A stretch of DNA of 64,000 nucleotides from Yersinia frederiksenii ATCC 33641 (GTDB taxonomy: Bacteria; Pseudomonadota; Gammaproteobacteria; Enterobacterales; Enterobacteriaceae), in NCBI RefSeq assembly GCF_000754805.1, contig NZ_KN150731.1, positions 4,741,642-4,805,641 of the forward strand, written 5' to 3'. Positions 50,926 through 62,120 of the stretch are shown piece after piece. Positions within the stretch are counted from its first letter, which is position 1. Each line of letters opens with the position of its first letter. The position numbers and the translations under genes were made by a program. Under the pieces are notes generated by a model that saw only the letters and a program-made list of their open reading frames with translations, was not told where the DNA came from and did no database searches.

Positions 50926-51339
50926 ATGCTCGACAAACTGGACGGAGCTCTGCGTTTTCAACAAGAGGCGCTTAACTTGCGCGCTCAACGACAGGAGATC
51001 CTGTCGTCCAATATTGCAAATGCGGATACACCTGGCTTTCAGGCACGTGATATTGATTTCTCCAGCCAACTGAAAAAGGTGATGGAGCAAGGACGTGTCA
51101 ATGGTACCGGGGTGTCGCTCAGTTTAACGTCAGCCCGTCATATCCCGGCAAGCACAGTTCAACCGCCTGACCTTGATCTGTTATTCCGCGTACCTGATCA
51201 GCCATCTCTAGATGGCAACACCGTGGATATGGACCGTGAACGTACCAATTTTGCCGATAATAGCCTGAAATATCAGACCGATTTGACCGTCCTTGGCGGC
51301 CAGATCAAAGGGATGATGTCAGTGTTACAACAAGGATAA
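50926..51339 (+). CDS. flgB: Flagellar proximal rod protein FlgB
   Basis: A 137-residue rod protein, first gene of the flgBCDEFGHIJ operon. The [25 protein letters not shown] start and [14 protein letters not shown] segment belong to the flagellar rod/hook family. It is exported by the type III apparatus and forms the rod next to FliE. Ribosome site GGGGGGA before ATG 50926. Confidence 0.95.
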   Translation: MLDKLDGALRFQQEALNLRAQRQEILSSNIANADTPGFQARDIDFSSQLKKVMEQGRVNGTGVSLSLTSARHIPASTVQPPDLDLLFRVPDQPSLDGNTVDMDRERTNFADNSLKYQTDLTVLGGQIKGMMSVLQQG

Positions 51340-51344
51340 GACGG

Positions 51345-51749
51345 ATGTCTTTACTGAATATTTTCGATATTGCCGGTTCTGCATTATCAGCTCAGTCACA
51401 GCGTATGAACGTCAGTGCCAGCAACATGGCTAACGCCGACAGTGTTACCGGCCCAGATGGTCAGCCTTACCGTGCCAAGCAAGTGGTATTTCAGGTTGCG
51501 GCTCAGCCGGGGCAAGAAACCGGCGGTGTGCGTGTTGCTCAGGTTGTCGACGACCCCGCGCCAGATCGCTTGGTGTTTCAACCGGGTAATCCACTGGCCG
51601 ATGCCAAGGGTTATGTTCGTATGCCAAACGTAGATGTGACCGGTGAAATGGTCAACACCATCTCGGCTTCGCGCAGCTATCAAGCTAACGTCGAAGTACT
51701 GAATACCACTAAATCTCTCATGCTTAAGACGCTGACATTGGGTCAATAA
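51345..51749 (+). CDS. flgC: Flagellar proximal rod protein FlgC
   Basis: A 134-residue rod protein, same length as E. coli FlgC. The rod/hook signature [16 protein letters not shown] is followed by the C-terminal [15 protein letters not shown] heptad region. It starts 5 bases after the flgB stop with GGAT upstream. Confidence 0.95.
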   Translation: MSLLNIFDIAGSALSAQSQRMNVSASNMANADSVTGPDGQPYRAKQVVFQVAAQPGQETGGVRVAQVVDDPAPDRLVFQPGNPLADAKGYVRMPNVDVTGEMVNTISASRSYQANVEVLNTTKSLMLKTLTLGQ

Positions 51750-51764
51750 TAGGAGCCTGCATAA

Positions 51765-52457
51765 ATGGCCATTACCAACTCCCTGACAGATAGCGATTAC
51801 GGTGTCAGCACCACCGCAGGTACCAGCTCTACTACCGGTAGTGGCAGTACCAGTCAGGATCTGCAAAACAGTTTCCTGACCTTGCTTGTGGCGCAGTTAA
51901 AAAACCAGGATCCCACCAACCCAATGCAAAACAACGAGTTGACCACGCAATTAGCGCAAATCAACACGGTGAGTGGCATTGAAAAGTTGAATACCACTCT
52001 GGGGGCTATATCTGGACAAATCGACAGCAGCCAGTCTTTGCAAGCCAGTAGCTTGATTGGTCACGGTGTGATGATTCCGGGAACCTCCATATTAGCGGGC
52101 AGTAAAGATGGCACGGTAACCACGACGCCATTTGGTGTTGAGCTGGAACGTTCAGCCGACAAAGTGACCGCCACTATCAGTGATAGCAATGGTCTGGCGG
52201 TGCGCACTATTGAGATAGGTAGCCTGTCTGCGGGGGTTCACGCCTTTACTTGGGATGGCTCACTGGATGCTGGCGGCAATGCGCCAGACGGGGCTTACAC
52301 CGTGACTCTTACCGCCAGCAATGGTGGTGAGTCGCTGGTTGCTACACCGTTGAGCTACGCCATTGTCAACGGTGTGACTCGTGGCAGTGATGGCTCCAAA
52401 TTGGACCTTGGTCTGGCGGGAACCATCACGATGGATAAAGTCCGTCAGATTTTGTAA
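51765..52457 (+). CDS. flgD: Hook-cap protein FlgD
   Basis: A 230-residue scaffolding cap for hook assembly, removed when the hook is complete. N-terminal FLTLLVAQLKNQDPTNPMQNNE is the FlgD signature; an immunoglobulin/Tudor-like C-terminal domain follows (LSAGVHAFTWDG). E. coli FlgD is 231. GGAG precedes ATG 51765. Confidence 0.95.
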   Translation: MAITNSLTDSDYGVSTTAGTSSTTGSGSTSQDLQNSFLTLLVAQLKNQDPTNPMQNNELTTQLAQINTVSGIEKLNTTLGAISGQIDSSQSLQASSLIGHGVMIPGTSILAGSKDGTVTTTPFGVELERSADKVTATISDSNGLAVRTIEIGSLSAGVHAFTWDGSLDAGGNAPDGAYTVTLTASNGGESLVATPLSYAIVNGVTRGSDGSKLDLGLAGTITMDKVRQIL

Positions 52458-52602
52458 GCCGGTTATCGATATAAACAGCAGTAAACCAACATGACGGTGA
52501 GGCAATGATGCAACCTGACTCATCCTTATTTTTAAAAGTGACATTTGAAATGTCATCAATGCTCAAGGTCTTTAACGGGCCTCGAATCTAACGGAGAAGA
52601 AA

Positions 52603-53889
52603 ATGGGCTTTTCTCAAGCAGTCAGCGGTTTGAACGCAGCATCCAGTAATCTGGATGTGATCGGTAACAATATCGCCAACTCGGCGACCTCAGGTTTTAA
52701 AGCCGGTTCAGTTTCTTTTGCCGATATGTTCGCGGGTTCTCAAACCGGGATGGGCGTTAAAGTTGCCGGGATTACTCAAGACTTTAACGACGGCACACCA
52801 ACCACCACCAACCGCCGTCTGGATTTGGCAATCAGCCAGAGTGGTTTCTTCCGGATGCAAGATAGCAGTGGCGGCGTGTATTTTGCTCGTAACGGCCAGT
52901 TCAAACTTGATGAAAACCGTAACATCGTCAACATGCAGGGACTGAGCCTGACCGGCTATCCGGCAACTGGTACACCACCAACAGTACAACAAGGTGCTAA
53001 CCCGGTTCCTCTGTCTATTCCTCAGGATATGATTGCCGCCAAAGCCACAGAGTCTGGCAACATGGTGGCTAACCTGACCTCAACTCACGATGTTATTTCC
53101 GCGACTTTTGATCCAGAAAAACCTGATACGTACAGCTTTGTGAATAACATGACGACCTACGACAGTTTGGGTAACCGTCACGTTATCAATGTGTACTATG
53201 TGAAAACAGCGGAAGATGCTGCCAATGGTAACACTTGGGCGGTGTACACCAAGGATAGCAGCGCGACACTCGCTGATGCTACCAAGCCCTTTGACCCGAC
53301 TGACCCCGCTGCGGCTTCCCTGCGTGGCACCATGGTATTTGATACCAACGGTGCATTGAAAACTGTAGCGAATGGCGGTGGTGCTGCCAGTGCCACTAAC
53401 TTCAATATGACGATTCCGATGGGCGTAGTTAATGGTGCTCCGGCACAAACTTTCGCACTGAATGTGGCTGGCAGCAAGCAACAGAATACTGGCACTGACG
53501 GTATCGTTACTCAGAATCAGACCGGCTATGCTGCGGGTGAATTTACTGGCTTCCAGATCAATAACGACGGCTCCGTTGTCGGGACTTATTCGAACCAACA
53601 GACCCAATTGCTCGGTCAAATCGTGCTGGTCAACTTCTCCAACCCTGAAGGTTTATCTCCAGAGGGCGATAACGTCTGGAAAGAAACCAAATCTTCCGGT
53701 AACCCCATTCTCGGTACTGCGGGTGGTGGTGGTTTCGGTACCTTGACCAGTGGCGCATTGGAATCTTCTAACGTGGATTTGAGTAAAGAACTGGTGAACA
53801 TGATCGTGGCGCAGCGTAATTATCAGTCTAACGCCCAGACCATCAAAACTCAGGATCAGATCTTACAAACTCTGGTTAACCTGCGTTAA
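52603..53889 (+). CDS. flgE: Hook protein FlgE
   Basis: A 428-residue subunit of the flagellar hook. N-terminal rod/hook motif GNNIANSATSGFKAGS and the C-terminal ELVNMIVAQRNYQSNAQTI form the conserved D0 coiled coil; variable D1-D2 domains lie between. It is longer than the E. coli protein (402) by an insertion in the middle. GGAG precedes ATG 52603. A gap of 145 bases separates it from flgD. Confidence 0.95.
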   Translation: MGFSQAVSGLNAASSNLDVIGNNIANSATSGFKAGSVSFADMFAGSQTGMGVKVAGITQDFNDGTPTTTNRRLDLAISQSGFFRMQDSSGGVYFARNGQFKLDENRNIVNMQGLSLTGYPATGTPPTVQQGANPVPLSIPQDMIAAKATESGNMVANLTSTHDVISATFDPEKPDTYSFVNNMTTYDSLGNRHVINVYYVKTAEDAANGNTWAVYTKDSSATLADATKPFDPTDPAAASLRGTMVFDTNGALKTVANGGGAASATNFNMTIPMGVVNGAPAQTFALNVAGSKQQNTGTDGIVTQNQTGYAAGEFTGFQINNDGSVVGTYSNQQTQLLGQIVLVNFSNPEGLSPEGDNVWKETKSSGNPILGTAGGGGFGTLTSGALESSNVDLSKELVNMIVAQRNYQSNAQTIKTQDQILQTLVNLR

Positions 53890-53910
53890 TCGAACTGACG
53901 GGATAAGCTC

Positions 53911-54666
53911 ATGGATCACGCAATATATACCGCGATGGGGGCCGCGCGGCAGTCATTAGAGCTGCAAGCGGTAACCGCGAATAACTTGGCTAACGCCTCT
54001 ACGCCGGGTTTTCGTGCGCAGTTGGCGGCCATGCGCGCCGTACCTATCGACGGGCCGAGTATGGCCACGCGTACCTTGGTCACGGCGTCGACCCCGGGAG
54101 TAGATATCAGCCAGGGGACGATGAATTACAGTGGTCGTCCGTTGGATGTTGCTTTGCAGCAAGATGGTTATCTGGCGGTGCAACTGCCCGATGGCACTGA
54201 GGCCTATACCCGCAACGGTAACATTCAGGTTGGGGCTAACGGGCAAATGACCGTGCAGGGTTATCCATTAATGGGTGACAACGGCCCGATCGAAGTGCCT
54301 CCTCAGGCGGCGGTGACCATCGCAGCTGATGGCACCATCTCGGCACTGAATGCCGGTGACTCACCCAATACCATCGCCCAGCTCGGCCAAATTAAACGGG
54401 TCAGAGCCACGGCGGGTGAAGTGATGCATGGCGATGACGGTTTGTTCCATTTGACACCTGCGGCGCAACAGACCCGTGGTGCTCAGTTGGCCAACGACCC
54501 GTTGATTAAAATCATGCCGGGTGTGCTGGAGGGCAGTAACGTGAAGGCGGTTGAAGCGATGACCGACATGATTGCCAATGCCCGCAGTTTCGAAATGCAG
54601 ATGAAAGTCATCCACAGTGTGGATGAAAACGAACAGCGCGCTAATCAGCTGTTAGCAATGAGCTAA
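53911..54666 (+). CDS. flgF: Flagellar proximal rod protein FlgF
   Basis: A 251-residue rod protein, equal in length to E. coli FlgF. AVTANNLANASTPGFRAQ is the rod motif; VEAMTDMIANARSFEMQMK closes the C-terminal helix. Starts 21 bases after flgE with GGGATAAG upstream. Confidence 0.94.
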   Translation: MDHAIYTAMGAARQSLELQAVTANNLANASTPGFRAQLAAMRAVPIDGPSMATRTLVTASTPGVDISQGTMNYSGRPLDVALQQDGYLAVQLPDGTEAYTRNGNIQVGANGQMTVQGYPLMGDNGPIEVPPQAAVTIAADGTISALNAGDSPNTIAQLGQIKRVRATAGEVMHGDDGLFHLTPAAQQTRGAQLANDPLIKIMPGVLEGSNVKAVEAMTDMIANARSFEMQMKVIHSVDENEQRANQLLAMS

Positions 54667-54692
54667 GCGCGTAGGCGCAGAGGAATAAACTG

Positions 54693-55475
54693 ATGATCCG
54701 ATCACTATGGATTGCCAAAACCGGCTTGGATGCACAGCAGACCAATATGGATGTTATCGCCAACAACCTGGCGAACGTCAGCACTAATGGCTTTAAACGT
54801 CAGCGGGCGGTCTTTGAAGATTTGCTGTACCAAACAATGCGTCAACCGGGAGCACAATCTTCCGAGCAGACAACATTGCCATCGGGTTTGCAGATTGGTA
54901 CGGGGGTTCGCCCGGTCGCCACTGAGCGTTTACACAGTCAGGGCAACCTGTCCAAGACCGATAACAGCAAAGATATTGCCATCAAAGGTGAGGGGTTCTT
55001 TCAGGTGCAGATGCCTGACGGCACCAACGCCTATACCCGTGATGGTTCTTTTCAGGTGGACCAAAATGGCCAGTTAGTGACCTCCGGCGGTTTTCAGATA
55101 CAGCCGGCGATTACTATTCCAGCCAATGCCTTAAGCATGACAGTTGGGCGTGACGGGATAGTGAGTGTCACTCTACAAGGGCAAACCGCCACCCAACAAG
55201 TTGGGCAACTGACACTGACCACCTTCATCAATAACAGTGGTCTGGAAAGTGTGGGCGAGAACCTGTATCAGGAAACCGCCAGCTCCGGCGCACCTAATGA
55301 CTCAACGCCAGGCCTGAACGGCGCGGGCTTGTTGTATCAGGGGTATGTTGAGACTTCTAACGTCAATGTGGCGGAAGAGTTGGTCAACATGATCCAGACG
55401 CAGCGCGCCTATGAAATCAACAGTAAAGCGGTTTCAACCTCCGATCAGATGTTGCAAAAACTGACACAGCTGTAA
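54693..55475 (+). CDS. flgG: Flagellar distal rod protein FlgG
   Basis: A 260-residue distal rod subunit, equal in length to E. coli Flg[28 protein letters not shown] carries the FlgG-specific segment; [24 protein letters not shown] is the C-terminal helix. GAGG precedes ATG 54693. Confidence 0.96.
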   Translation: MIRSLWIAKTGLDAQQTNMDVIANNLANVSTNGFKRQRAVFEDLLYQTMRQPGAQSSEQTTLPSGLQIGTGVRPVATERLHSQGNLSKTDNSKDIAIKGEGFFQVQMPDGTNAYTRDGSFQVDQNGQLVTSGGFQIQPAITIPANALSMTVGRDGIVSVTLQGQTATQQVGQLTLTTFINNSGLESVGENLYQETASSGAPNDSTPGLNGAGLLYQGYVETSNVNVAEELVNMIQTQRAYEINSKAVSTSDQMLQKLTQL

Positions 55476-55579
55476 ATCCGCTCTCGGGGGGCAATAGCGC
55501 CCCCTGATAGCCGCAGAATAATAAGTATTCGGGGCTGACCTTGCCAGCCTCCAACCGGTTACAGGATCGATAATCAGAA

Positions 55580-56296
55580 ATGGATACATCGCCGCTGCGA
55601 AAATTAGGTGAGTTGAGATGGGTTGGTGCGCCATTGATGGCGGTGCTACTGCTCAATGGTTGCGCGTATATTCCGCATAAACCACTGGTGGATGGCACCA
55701 CGTCTGCCCAGCCCGCCCCCGCCAGTGCGCCACTGCCGAATGGCTCTATTTTCCAGGCTGCCCAGCCGATGAATTATGGTTATCAGCCGCTATTCGAAGA
55801 CCGCCGTCCACGTAATGTCGGTGACACACTGACCATTACCTTGCAGGAAAATGTCAGTGCCAGCAAAAGCTCTTCAGCCAATGCCAGCCGGAATGGTTCC
55901 AGTAAATTTGGTGTCGCGACTGCGCCTCGTTATTTAGAGGGATTATTGGGCAACGCGCGGGCTGATATGGATATTTCTGGTGATAACACCTTTGGTGGCA
56001 AGGGTGGGGCGAATGCCAACAACACCTTTAATGGCACGATCACTGTCACTGTTAATCAAGTGCTGGCTAACGGCAACTTGCATGTAGTGGGTGAGAAACA
56101 GATCGCCATCAATCAGGGAACAGAATTTATTCGCTTCTCTGGGGTAGTCAACCCACGCACCATCAGCGGCAGCAATACCGTGACCTCAACACAGGTTGCC
56201 GATGCGCGCATCGAGTACGTGGGTAATGGTTATATCAATGAAGCGCAAACCATGGGCTGGTTGCAGCGGTTCTTCCTTAATATTTCGCCGTACTAA
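55580..56296 (+). CDS. flgH: Flagellar L-ring lipoprotein FlgH
   Basis: A 238-residue outer-membrane lipoprotein of the L ring. The signal peptide ends in the lipobox LLNGC. Mature segments [21 protein letters not shown] and [15 protein letters not shown] match E. coli FlgH (232). The N-terminal signal is longer than usual because of a basic Leu-Arg stretch before the hydrophobic core. Confidence 0.95.
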   Translation: MDTSPLRKLGELRWVGAPLMAVLLLNGCAYIPHKPLVDGTTSAQPAPASAPLPNGSIFQAAQPMNYGYQPLFEDRRPRNVGDTLTITLQENVSASKSSSANASRNGSSKFGVATAPRYLEGLLGNARADMDISGDNTFGGKGGANANNTFNGTITVTVNQVLANGNLHVVGEKQIAINQGTEFIRFSGVVNPRTISGSNTVTSTQVADARIEYVGNGYINEAQTMGWLQRFFLNISPY

Positions 56297-56307
56297 GAGG
56301 CCCAGCA

Positions 56308-57429
56308 ATGCGTAAACCGTCACTTATCACACTATTTGTTGTACAGCTTATAGCGTTTATTTCGCTGCTGTCATTGCCGGCTTCGGCTGAGCGTATCCGC
56401 GATTTGGTGACCGTTCAGGGCGTACGTGATAACGCATTGATCGGCTATGGCCTGGTAGTGGGCTTGGATGGCTCGGGTGACCAGACCATGCAGACGCCAT
56501 TTACCACGCAAAGCTTGAGCAACATGCTGTCGCAACTGGGTATTACTGTTCCGCCGGGTACCAATATGCAGCTTAAAAACGTGGCTGCAGTGATGGTCAC
56601 GGCCAAGTTGCCGGCATTTTCCCGTGCCGGACAAACCATTGATGTCGTGGTTTCTTCTATGGGTAATGCCAAAAGTATCCGTGGCGGCACATTGCTGATG
56701 ACGCCGCTAAAAGGGGTCGACAATCAGGTTTATGCACTGGCGCAGGGTAACGTATTAGTCGGTGGTGCTGGCGCTTCCTCGGGTGGTAGCAGTGTGCAGG
56801 TCAACCAACTGACCGGTGGGCGCATTAGCAATGGTGCGACAATTGAACGTGAATTGCCGACCACCTTTGGTACCGACGGCGTGATTAATCTTCAATTGAA
56901 TACCGAAGATTTCACTATGGCACAGCAGGTCAGTGATGCCATTAACCGTCAACGTGGCTTTGGTTCTGCAACCGCCATCGATGCCCGTACTATTCAGGTT
57001 TTAGTGCCGCGCGGCAGTAGCTCGCAAGTGCGTTTCCTGGCCGATATTCAGAATATCCCAGTCAATGTGGATGCCGGTGATGCCAAGGTGATTATCAACT
57101 CCCGTACCGGCTCGGTGGTCATGAACCGCAATGTGGTGCTGGATTCTTGTGCAGTGGCTCAAGGGAACCTGTCAGTGGTGGTCGACAAGCAAAATACGGT
57201 CAGCCAGCCTGATACGCCTTTTGGCGGCGGCCAGACCGTGGTGACACCGAATACCCAGATTTCCGTGCAGCAGCAAGGCGGGGTATTGCAGCGAGTGAAT
57301 GCCAGCCCGAACCTGAATAATGTGGTCCGTGCCTTGAATTCCCTGGGGGCAACACCTATCGATTTGATGTCTATTTTGCAGGCGATGCAAAGTGCGGGCT
57401 GCTTACGGGCAAAATTGGAAATTATCTAA
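56308..57429 (+). CDS. flgI: Flagellar P-ring protein FlgI
   Basis: A 373-residue periplasmic protein forming the P ring in the peptidoglycan layer. A signal peptide (cleaved near PASAE) precedes [25 protein letters not shown], the family start. GAGG precedes ATG 56308. The stop overlaps the flgJ start by TAATG. Confidence 0.96.
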   Translation: MRKPSLITLFVVQLIAFISLLSLPASAERIRDLVTVQGVRDNALIGYGLVVGLDGSGDQTMQTPFTTQSLSNMLSQLGITVPPGTNMQLKNVAAVMVTAKLPAFSRAGQTIDVVVSSMGNAKSIRGGTLLMTPLKGVDNQVYALAQGNVLVGGAGASSGGSSVQVNQLTGGRISNGATIERELPTTFGTDGVINLQLNTEDFTMAQQVSDAINRQRGFGSATAIDARTIQVLVPRGSSSQVRFLADIQNIPVNVDAGDAKVIINSRTGSVVMNRNVVLDSCAVAQGNLSVVVDKQNTVSQPDTPFGGGQTVVTPNTQISVQQQGGVLQRVNASPNLNNVVRALNSLGATPIDLMSILQAMQSAGCLRAKLEII

Positions 57430-58370
57430 TGAGTGATTTGATGGCTATGTCCGGGGCGGCTTATGACGCCCAGTCACTGAATACATTGAAACGTGATGCG
57501 GCCAGAGATCCGCAGGGGAATCTGAAACAGGTTGCCCAGCAGGTCGAGGGCATGTTTGTGCAGATGATGCTCAAAAGCATGCGCTCTGCCTTGCCGCAAG
57601 ATGGCGTGATGAACAGTGATCAAACCCGGCTTTATACCTCTATGTATGATCAGCAAATCGCTCAGCAAATGTCGGTCAAAGGGTTGGGTCTGGCGGACAT
57701 GATGGTGGAGCAGCTTTCCGGCACCACCTCACCAAGTGAAAACGCCGGCACGGTACCTATGATGCTGGACAATGAAGTCCTGCAAACCCTGCCTGCGCAA
57801 GCCTTGGAGCAAATGGTGCGTCGGGCTATGCCGACGCCGCCGAGCAACAGCTCAGCATCACTGCCGCAAGGCACGGGGAGTTTCGTGGCGCGCATGTCTA
57901 TTCCTGCGCAGATTGCCAGTCAGCAAAGTGGAATTCCTCATCAGCTCATTGTGGCGCAGGCCGCATTGGAGTCAGGTTGGGGCCAACGTGAAATTCCAAC
58001 CGCGGATGGCAAGACCAGCTATAACGTCTTTGGTATCAAAGCAGGCAGTAGCTGGGAGGGTCCGGTCAGTGAGATAACCACGACCGAATACGAACAAGGG
58101 GTGGCGAGGAAAACTAAAGCTCGCTTCCGTGTTTACGGCTCTTACGTCGAAGCCATCAGTGATTATGTCAAATTACTGACCCAAAACCCGCGCTATGCCC
58201 ATGTTGCCGCAGCACAAAGCCCTGAACAAGGCGCACATGCCCTGCAACAAGCCGGATATGCCACCGATCCTCAATACGCGCAAAAGTTGGTCAGTGTTAT
58301 TCAGCAAATGAAGAATACGGGTGAGCAGGCAGTGAAAGCTTACAGCAGCGATTTAAGCCAGTTATTTTGA
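57429..58370 (+). CDS. flgJ: Rod-assembly muramidase FlgJ
   Basis: A 313-residue protein, same length as in E. coli, that opens peptidoglycan for the rod. The N-terminal half is the rod cap (VEGMFVQMMLKSMRSALP); the C-terminal half is a glucosaminidase (GH73) with the catalytic Glu in AQAALESGWGQRE. It overlaps flgI and ends the flgB-J operon. Confidence 0.96.
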   Translation: MSDLMAMSGAAYDAQSLNTLKRDAARDPQGNLKQVAQQVEGMFVQMMLKSMRSALPQDGVMNSDQTRLYTSMYDQQIAQQMSVKGLGLADMMVEQLSGTTSPSENAGTVPMMLDNEVLQTLPAQALEQMVRRAMPTPPSNSSASLPQGTGSFVARMSIPAQIASQQSGIPHQLIVAQAALESGWGQREIPTADGKTSYNVFGIKAGSSWEGPVSEITTTEYEQGVARKTKARFRVYGSYVEAISDYVKLLTQNPRYAHVAAAQSPEQGAHALQQAGYATDPQYAQKLVSVIQQMKNTGEQAVKAYSSDLSQLF

Positions 58371-58422
58371 TAAATAGCTATTTTGATTGTGATTAAAGCC
58401 GAGTTTGGACCCATATTTTTAC

Positions 58423-58449
58423 TCAAGTTATCAAAAGTCTGGTCGATAA
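58423..58449 (+). promoter_or_regulatory. Sigma-28 promoter of flgK
   Basis: TCAAGTTA, 11 bases, GTCGATAA: 6 of 8 and 7 of 8 to the FliA consensus, with exact spacing. It lies about 100 bases before the flgK start and gives flgKL late expression. Confidence 0.85.
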
Positions 58450-58551
58450 CCTTAATAGGCTGTGCGGGGGCTTCGGTTTCCTCAGGCAGTATCCCAATAT
58501 TAATAAATGCAGGTTCGCGAGAGTTATCACCTGCTGTAAAAGGATTTCTTT

Positions 58552-60219
58552 ATGTCCAATAGTTTAATGAATACTGCGATGAGTGGTCTGAGCGCAGCAC
58601 AATATGCCCTGAGCACCGTCAGTAATAACATCAGCAATTACCAAGTGGCGGGCTATAACCGTCAGAACACTATTTTTGCACAAAGTGGTGGCACACTCAG
58701 TCCTGCGGGATTTGTTGGTAATGGTGTCGCAGTGACAGGTGTAAATCGCGAATATAACTCCTTTATTACCAACCAATTGCGTTCAGCTCAGACTCAGAGC
58801 AGTGGGTTAACCACCTATTACCAGCAAGTTTCACAAATTGATAATTTGCTGTCTAACACGTCCAATAACATTTCAACAACTATGCAGGATTTTTTTAGTA
58901 ACCTGCAAAACTTGGTAAGTAACGCTGATGATGATGCCGCGCGTAAAACGGTATTAGGGAAGGCCGAAGGATTAGTTAACCAATTCCAGAATGCGGATAA
59001 ATACCTGCGTGATATGGATAATGGTGTCAACCAAAAGATTACTGAAAGTGTTAGCCAGATTAATAACTATGCCGATCAAATCGCCAAGTTAAATGACCAA
59101 ATTACCCGTCTACGCGGCAGCAGTGGCAGCGAACCGAACGCACTACTTGACCAGCGAGATCAACTGGTGACTGAGTTAAACCAGATTGTGGGGGTGACTG
59201 TTACTCAACAAGATGGCGATGCTTATAATGTCTCCTTTGCCAATGGTTTACCTTTGGTTCAGGGGCCGAGTTCTTACCATGTTGAAGCGATACCATCTAG
59301 CGCTGATGCCACTCGATTAGCCATTGGCTACAAATATGGTAGTGGGACTACGCTGGAAGTGGATGAAAGTCGTCTGATGACCGGTAGCCTTGGCGGTACC
59401 TTGAAATTTCGTAGTGAAGCTCTGGATAGCGCCCGTAACCAGTTAGGTCAATTGGCACTGGTGATGGCGGATAGCTTCAATACTCAACATAAAGCCGGGT
59501 TTGATGCCAACGGAGATGCCGGTACCGACTTCTTTAGTTTTGCTGATCCTACTGTGCTGAAAAATGCTAGAAATCAGGGGGATGCAAGCCTGACTGTTGC
59601 TTACACCGACACTTCAAAAGTCCAAGCCAGTGACTATAGCGTTGAGTTCGATGGCACTGACTGGCAAGTGACGCGTCTGTCAGATAATACCAAAGTTCCT
59701 GCCAATCCGGTGAAAGATGCCAGTGGTAACACTACAGGTTTAAGCTTTGATGGTGTTGTCGTCACTATTGATAACGGCACCACAGGGGCAGAATCCAAAG
59801 ATAAATTCACGGTTAAAACGGTATCTAATGTGGCCGCTAATTTTCAGGTAGCCATTACAGATTCCAGTAAAATTGCGGCCTCCGGCAGCAAAGATAGTGG
59901 TGCCAGTGACAACGTTAATGCACAGGCGCTATTGGATTTACAAACCCAAAAATTAGTGGGTGGCAAAGCGACATTCTCTGGTGCTTATGCCGGGTTAGTG
60001 AGTAACGTCGGTAACCAGACCAACACTGCGAAAACCAACAGTGCAGCACAAGCCAATATTGTGACTCAGTTGACAGCAGAACAGCAGTCTATTTCCGGGG
60101 TGAACCTGGATGAAGAGTATGGCGATTTACAGCGTTTCCAACAATATTACTTGGCAAATGCGCAAGTTATGCAAACCGCATCAACACTGTTTAGTGCGCT
60201 GCTGGGTATTCGTGGCTAA
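58552..60219 (+). CDS. flgK: Hook-filament junction protein FlgK (HAP1)
   Basis: A 555-residue hook-associated protein, close to E. coli FlgK (547). The rod/hook motif VSNNISNYQVAGYNRQ is at the N-terminus. The C-terminal YGDLQRFQQYYLANAQVMQTASTL coiled-coil region binds the filament side. AAAGGA precedes ATG 58552. Exported with the FlgN chaperone. Confidence 0.95.
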   Translation: MSNSLMNTAMSGLSAAQYALSTVSNNISNYQVAGYNRQNTIFAQSGGTLSPAGFVGNGVAVTGVNREYNSFITNQLRSAQTQSSGLTTYYQQVSQIDNLLSNTSNNISTTMQDFFSNLQNLVSNADDDAARKTVLGKAEGLVNQFQNADKYLRDMDNGVNQKITESVSQINNYADQIAKLNDQITRLRGSSGSEPNALLDQRDQLVTELNQIVGVTVTQQDGDAYNVSFANGLPLVQGPSSYHVEAIPSSADATRLAIGYKYGSGTTLEVDESRLMTGSLGGTLKFRSEALDSARNQLGQLALVMADSFNTQHKAGFDANGDAGTDFFSFADPTVLKNARNQGDASLTVAYTDTSKVQASDYSVEFDGTDWQVTRLSDNTKVPANPVKDASGNTTGLSFDGVVVTIDNGTTGAESKDKFTVKTVSNVAANFQVAITDSSKIAASGSKDSGASDNVNAQALLDLQTQKLVGGKATFSGAYAGLVSNVGNQTNTAKTNSAAQANIVTQLTAEQQSISGVNLDEEYGDLQRFQQYYLANAQVMQTASTLFSALLGIRG

Positions 60220-60314
60220 TTTTTTGTTGGCGGCGGTAACGCGCCGCTATTTATCTTATTTCGAGTTAAGTCAGTCGGTTGCTGACTTAGCTGTTGCTAA
60301 AAGGAACTGACATT

Positions 60315-61295
60315 GTGCGCTTAAGTACCAGCATGATTTATCAGCAAACTATGCAGGGTGTCACTAATGCCCAATCCCTTTGGATGCAGTCTGGTCAACA
60401 ACTCTCTACCGGCAAGCGCGTGGTTAACCCGTCGGATGATCCGATGGCAGCATCCCAAGCGGTGATGGTGTCACAATCTGAAGCTGAAAATGGCCAATAT
60501 ACTTTGGCTCGTAGTTTTGCCCGCCAAAGCTCCTCGTTAGAAACTACAGTTCTCTCTCAGGCGACAACGACTATCCAGTCAATTCAAAGTCTAATTATTG
60601 GTGCTGCCAAAGACTCATTAAGTGATGATGACCGGGCTTCATTGGCAACTCAATTGCAGGGGCTCAAAGATCAACTGCTTAATCAGGCCAATTCCACCGA
60701 TGGTAATGGTCGCTATATGTTTGGCGGCTTTAAAAGTGATACTCCCCCTTTTCTGGTCAGCGCGACGGGTGAAGTGACCTATGCGGGCAGTGATACCCCG
60801 ATTACCCAGAAGGTCGATTCAAATCGTTCTATGACCGTCGGGCATACTGGCTCTAGCGTATTTATGGCATTAACCAAAAATGCAAAACCAGAACCTGATG
60901 ATATCAATGGTGATCCGGTTGCCTCTGAAACCAATATTTTTAATACCATCGATACGGTACTGAAATCACTGAAGACGCCTTTACAAGGGGCAACTGATGA
61001 TGTGAAGCAACAAGCCTCGGCGGAGATGGATAAAGGCATCCGTGGTATGGCTAACTCACTGAATAACGTGTTGTCTGTACAAGCGGAGATTGGGACTCAA
61101 TTACAAGAGCTAGACAGTTTGGATAGCTTGGGCGCAGACCGCACTTTGATCAATAAGCAGCGTTTGAGCGACTTGCAAGATGTGGATTGGAACTCTGCTA
61201 TCTCCTCATATGTCATGCAGCAAGCCGCATTACAGGCTTCATACACCACATTTAGCAATATGCAGGGCATGTCTCTGTTCCAACTGAATAAGTAA
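60315..61295 (+). CDS. flgL: Hook-filament junction protein FlgL (HAP3)
   Basis: A 326-residue flagellin-like junction protein. VRLSTSMIYQQTMQG aligns with the E. coli start, so GTG 60315 is used, with AAAAGGA upstream; the reading from 60294 is less likely. QQLSTGKRVVNPSDDPMAASQ is the flagellin-type N-terminal signature; the C-terminus ends MQGMSLFQLNK. E. coli FlgL is 317. Confidence 0.94.
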   Translation: MRLSTSMIYQQTMQGVTNAQSLWMQSGQQLSTGKRVVNPSDDPMAASQAVMVSQSEAENGQYTLARSFARQSSSLETTVLSQATTTIQSIQSLIIGAAKDSLSDDDRASLATQLQGLKDQLLNQANSTDGNGRYMFGGFKSDTPPFLVSATGEVTYAGSDTPITQKVDSNRSMTVGHTGSSVFMALTKNAKPEPDDINGDPVASETNIFNTIDTVLKSLKTPLQGATDDVKQQASAEMDKGIRGMANSLNNVLSVQAEIGTQLQELDSLDSLGADRTLINKQRLSDLQDVDWNSAISSYVMQQAALQASYTTFSNMQGMSLFQLNK

Positions 61296-61306
61296 TTCAT
61301 CTTCAA

Positions 61307-61329
61307 ACTGTGGGGTTTTGCCCCACAGT
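61307..61329. terminator. Terminator between flgL and fliR
   Basis: ACTGTGGGG (61307-61315) pairs with CCCCACAGT (61321-61329), a 9-base-pair stem with a 5-base loop, between converging genes. It may stop both transcripts. Confidence 0.75.
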
Positions 61330-61336
61330 CTCTCTC

Positions 61337-62119
61337 TTAGCTTGCCAACCCACTTAATACACCCGCCAGACGGTCAAAAAACTCACCAAATAGGTGCTCG
61401 GAGAAGGGTGCCAGTAGCGGCATAATTAAACCAAGGGAAATAATACCGACCGTTAAGGTCAGTGGGAAACCGATAACAAACACTGAAAGCTGCGGTGTCA
61501 TTCGGTTGAGCATGCCCAACGCCATGTTTAGGGTGAGCAGTAGAGTAATGAGGGGGAGTGCCAGCATCAGCCCATTCATAAAGATTAAGGAACCGGCTTG
61601 CGTTAATGCCAGGAAACCATTGCCATTCAGTGGTTCGAACTGAATAGGTAAGGTATGGAAACTGTCTGCCAGCAGTGAAATTAGCCACAGATGGCCGTCG
61701 AAGGCGAGGAATAACAGCATCGCCAGCAAGTTTAACAAACGGGCAAGAACCGGCATGTTTGGCCCGCCGGAGGGGTCAAAGAAGGTGGCAAAAGAGAGCC
61801 CCATTTGTAGACCAATCACTTCACCGGCCAGCCGGACAGCAGCAAAGGCAAACTGCATGGTTAAACCGATGGCGACGCCAATCAATACTTGTTGGGCCGC
61901 TACCCACACTGCACCGGCAGAGACTAATGGAATATTGACCGGCGGTAGCGAAGGGGCAATTAGAAACGTAATTAACACCGCTAAGCCAACTTTGACTTTG
62001 CGGTTTATCTGCTTCTCGCTTAATACTGGTGCGGTAGTGATCAGGGCCAATACGCGGACTAACGGCCAGAAATACTGGCTAACCCAGATGCTGAGTTGGG
62101 TGGTATCGAGAGAGAGCAT
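61337..62119 (-). CDS. fliR: Flagellar type III export protein FliR
   Basis: A 260-residue inner-membrane export-gate protein with about six transmembrane helices. [24 protein letters not shown] is the family signature; E. coli FliR has 261 residues. ATG 62119, 1 base after the fliQ stop, is preferred to the TTG at 62128, which would add an unconserved N-terminus. It forms the gate with FliP and FliQ. Confidence 0.94.
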   Translation of the reverse strand: MLSLDTTQLSIWVSQYFWPLVRVLALITTAPVLSEKQINRKVKVGLAVLITFLIAPSLPPVNIPLVSAGAVWVAAQQVLIGVAIGLTMQFAFAAVRLAGEVIGLQMGLSFATFFDPSGGPNMPVLARLLNLLAMLLFLAFDGHLWLISLLADSFHTLPIQFEPLNGNGFLALTQAGSLIFMNGLMLALPLITLLLTLNMALGMLNRMTPQLSVFVIGFPLTLTVGIISLGLIMPLLAPFSEHLFGEFFDRLAGVLSGLAS

Positions 62120-62120
62120 A